DNA from: Barnesiella sp. WM24
GTDB lineage: Bacteria; Bacteroidota; Bacteroidia; Bacteroidales; Muribaculaceae
DNA length: 64,000 nucleotides
Direction: 5' to 3'
NCBI RefSeq assembly: GCF_004570975.1
Contig: NZ_SPPC01000008.1
Coordinates: 1-64,000, forward strand
The notes below the pieces were generated by a model that saw nothing but the letters and a program-made list of their open reading frames with translations, had not been told where the DNA came from and ran no database searches. The stretch's first letter is position 1. Each line of letters opens with the position of its first letter. Positions 62,465 to 64,000 of the stretch are shown here, one piece after another. The position numbers and the translations under genes are program-made.

Positions 62465-63685
62465 TTACATGTGTAGGTCGTGCAGGTCGTGACCCATACG
62501 CTCTTTTTTTGTGCGCATGTAGCGGAGGTTATATTCGTTAGGTTTCACCTCGATGGGCACATTGTCAGTGATTTCAAGCCCGTAGGCCTCAAGCCCTACA
62601 CGCTTTACGGGATTGTTGGTCATGAGCCTCATCTTGCGTATGCCTATTTCACGCAATATCTGGGCTCCGACTCCATAGTCGCGTTCGTCGGCGAGGTGTC
62701 CGAGGCAGATGTTGGCGTCTACAGTGTCCATGCCGCCTTCCTGAAGCTTGTAGGCCTTCATCTTCTCCATCAGTCCTATGCCTCTGCCTTCCTGGTTCAG
62801 ATAGATTACTGCGCCTCGTCCTTCTTTTTCAATCATCTGCAAGGCGCGGTGGAGCTGCTCGCCGCAGTCGCAGCGTTGCGAGCCGAATATGTCGCCTGTC
62901 GCACATGATGAGTGTACTCTTACGAGCACCGGCTCGTCGCTTGAAGTGATGTCGCCTTTGATGATAGCGATATGTTCAAGCCCGTTGCTTTTCTGACGGA
63001 ACGGAATCAGACGGAAATGCCCGTATTCCGTGGGCATGTCGACTTCGACACCCTTCTCGACAAGCGACTCCTGCTTGAGCCTGTAGGCAATCAGGTCTTT
63101 TATTGATATGAGTTTCATGCCCCATTCGTCGGCGAGCTTTCTCAGCTCGGGCAGGCGTGCCATTGTTCCGTCGTCGCTCATTATCTCCATAAGCGCGGCT
63201 GCAGGGTATAGACCTGCGAGGCGTGACAGGTCGACGGCGGCTTCAGTGTGTCCGGCGCGTCTTAACACTCCTTTATCCTGGGCATAGAGTGGATTGATGT
63301 GACCCGGTCTGCCGAATGTCTCCGGCTTGGAAGCGGGGTCGGCAAGGGCGCGTATCGTCGCAGCGCGGTCTTCGATGCTGACACCGGTGGAGCATCCTTC
63401 GAGCTTGTCGACGGTGACTGTAAACGGAGTCCCGAGCATTGATGTATTGTTGTCGACCTGATGGGGCAGCTCAAGCTCTTCGCAGCGTGAGATGGTGAGC
63501 GGCACACAGAGCACACCTCTGGCATGTTTCAGCATGAAGTTCACTTGCTCGGGAGTGATTTTTTCGGCGGCTACAATCAGGTCGCCCTCGTTTTCCCTGT
63601 CTTCGTCATCAACCACGATTACAAATTTTCCTTCACGAAAATCCTTTAATGCGTCTTCGATTGAGTCAAGTCTTATTTTGTCCAT
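62465..63685 (-). CDS. ribBA: Bifunctional DHBP synthase / GTP cyclohydrolase II
   Basis: A 406-residue enzyme of riboflavin synthesis. N-terminal RibB half: [20 protein letters not shown] (acidic metal loop) and [15 protein letters not shown]-terminal RibA half: [24 protein letters not shown] with the three zinc Cys, and [11 protein letters not shown]. It makes both the four-carbon unit and the pyrimidine precursor of riboflavin. ATG 63685 leaves a 7-bp gap to the upstream permease gene; an ATG at 63709 would overlap it. No FMN riboswitch is seen, consistent with an operon-internal position. Confidence 0.96.
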   Translation of the reverse strand: MDKIRLDSIEDALKDFREGKFVIVVDDEDRENEGDLIVAAEKITPEQVNFMLKHARGVLCVPLTISRCEELELPHQVDNNTSMLGTPFTVTVDKLEGCSTGVSIEDRAATIRALADPASKPETFGRPGHINPLYAQDKGVLRRAGHTEAAVDLSRLAGLYPAAALMEIMSDDGTMARLPELRKLADEWGMKLISIKDLIAYRLKQESLVEKGVEVDMPTEYGHFRLIPFRQKSNGLEHIAIIKGDITSSDEPVLVRVHSSCATGDIFGSQRCDCGEQLHRALQMIEKEGRGAVIYLNQEGRGIGLMEKMKAYKLQEGGMDTVDANICLGHLADERDYGVGAQILREIGIRKMRLMTNNPVKRVGLEAYGLEITDNVPIEVKPNEYNLRYMRTKKERMGHDLHDLHM

Positions 63686-63692
63686 ATGTGAT

Positions 63693-64000
63693 TTAGGTGT
63701 TAATGTCATTAGTGTTAACCTCCAAGAGGGCTATAAGTTCGTTGTCGGTAGTGATAATATGCTCAAGTTCCTCTTTCAGCTTGCGCTGGCAACGGGTGCC
63801 CCAGAGGTAGATGGGGATTCCTACGGGGAATATTGCGATGAAAGACCATCCGATCGCTTTATAGTCGGTGGGGTGATAAAACCACAGGCTTCTCATTACG
63901 GGGAGTTCCATCAGCTTCAATATGACGACGCGGTTTCGCGAGTTTGCCATGTAGTCGACTGTCTGTTCAAGCATCGCGTTTATGGAGTGTATCTCGCGTC
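63693..64000 (-). CDS. LptF/LptG-type permease, C-terminal part
   Basis: The frame is open to the window edge; at least 102 codons are visible and the 5' part lies outside. The visible end reads [23 protein letters not shown], then a membrane segment ([20 protein letters not shown]) and a charged tail ([24 protein letters not shown]). This matches the C-terminus of Bacteroidetes LptF/LptG-like permeases, which carry lipopolysaccharide from the inner membrane. It is co-transcribed with ribBA (7-bp gap), a common pairing in the phylum. Confidence 0.7.
   Translation of the reverse strand, partial: REIHSINAMLEQTVDYMANSRNRVVILKLMELPVMRSLWFYHPTDYKAIGWSFIAIFPVGIPIYLWGTRCQRKLKEELEHIITTDNELIALLEVNTNDINT

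Overview
The window looks like chromosomal DNA of a gut Bacteroidales, most likely a Muribaculaceae-type bacterium. Evidence for this: almost every promoter I can find has the Bacteroidetes form TTTG-N18..21-TAnnTTTG; several proteins belong to families typical of the phylum (DUF4492 before cydAB, DUF3098 after ftsX, DUF6377, DUF4922, an HU-CCDC81/SPOR protein, CstA of the short type, PafA-like phosphatase, long SecA); Shine-Dalgarno sequences are weak or absent. I see no insertion sequence, prophage, CRISPR array or other obvious mobile element. Apart from gene-poor AT-rich stretches, this is core chromosome.

Layout. 1-127: 3' end of an rRNA operon (5S) and its terminator. 247-3579 (minus): PepSY-like secreted protein, then the operon ruvX-def-ettA. 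3740-3902: initiator tRNA-Met. 3995-5484: ROK glucokinase and a DUF1232 protein. 5485-5968: intergenic region holding a likely minus-strand small RNA and the next promoter. 5969-11907 (plus): DEAD-box helicase, GT2 glycosyltransferase, DUF4922-SpoIID fusion and AmpG-like permease, suggesting a muropeptide or glycan salvage operon. 11963-24003 (minus): META lipoprotein, MBL hydrolase, murB, lipoprotein, prolyl oligopeptidase, secA, a PafA-like protein lacking catalytic residues, and a DUF4105 protein. 24131-28760 (plus): TPR/PD40 protein, cstA, PHP phosphatase, metA. 28976-34940 (plus): SulP transporter, acidic lipoprotein, DUF4492-cydA-cydB, YigZ. 34937-38802 (minus): the operon ftsX-DUF3098-uppP-truB-queA. 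38949-42054: CoA transferase and miaB. 42103-43783 (minus): Crp-like regulator and bile-acid:sodium-symporter-family transporter. 43784-46792: AT-rich region with one DUF6377 membrane regulator flanked by three look-alike two-hairpin RNA elements. 46793-52007: half-length glycosyltransferase, ATP-grasp protein, and the operon SPOR protein-nitroreductase-DUF2520-kdsC-maf. 52071-52115: four DnaA-box-like 9-mers at an exact 12-bp period. 52206-60103 (minus): M23/LysM peptidase, ndk, recG, ispD, lpxH, sufT-like, ligA. 60210-64000 (minus): groEL-groES, ribBA and the end of an LptF/LptG-type permease.

Together the genes cover envelope building (murB, uppP, ispD, kdsC, lpxH, Lpt permease, ftsX, AmpG-like), translation and tRNA modification (def, ettA, truB, queA, miaB, fMet tRNA), DNA repair and replication (ruvX, recG, ligA), low-oxygen respiration (cydAB) and protein export and folding (secA, groESL). 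The most interesting points are a possible small RNA family with an AGGTT core and tetraloop hairpins, several core operons whose promoters sit so close to the start codon that the mRNAs should be leaderless, a DnaA-box iteron array that may mark a replication origin, a degenerate PafA-like protein between secA and a DUF4105 gene, and an apparently cytoplasmic SpoIID domain fused to a GalT/HIT-like domain beside AmpG.
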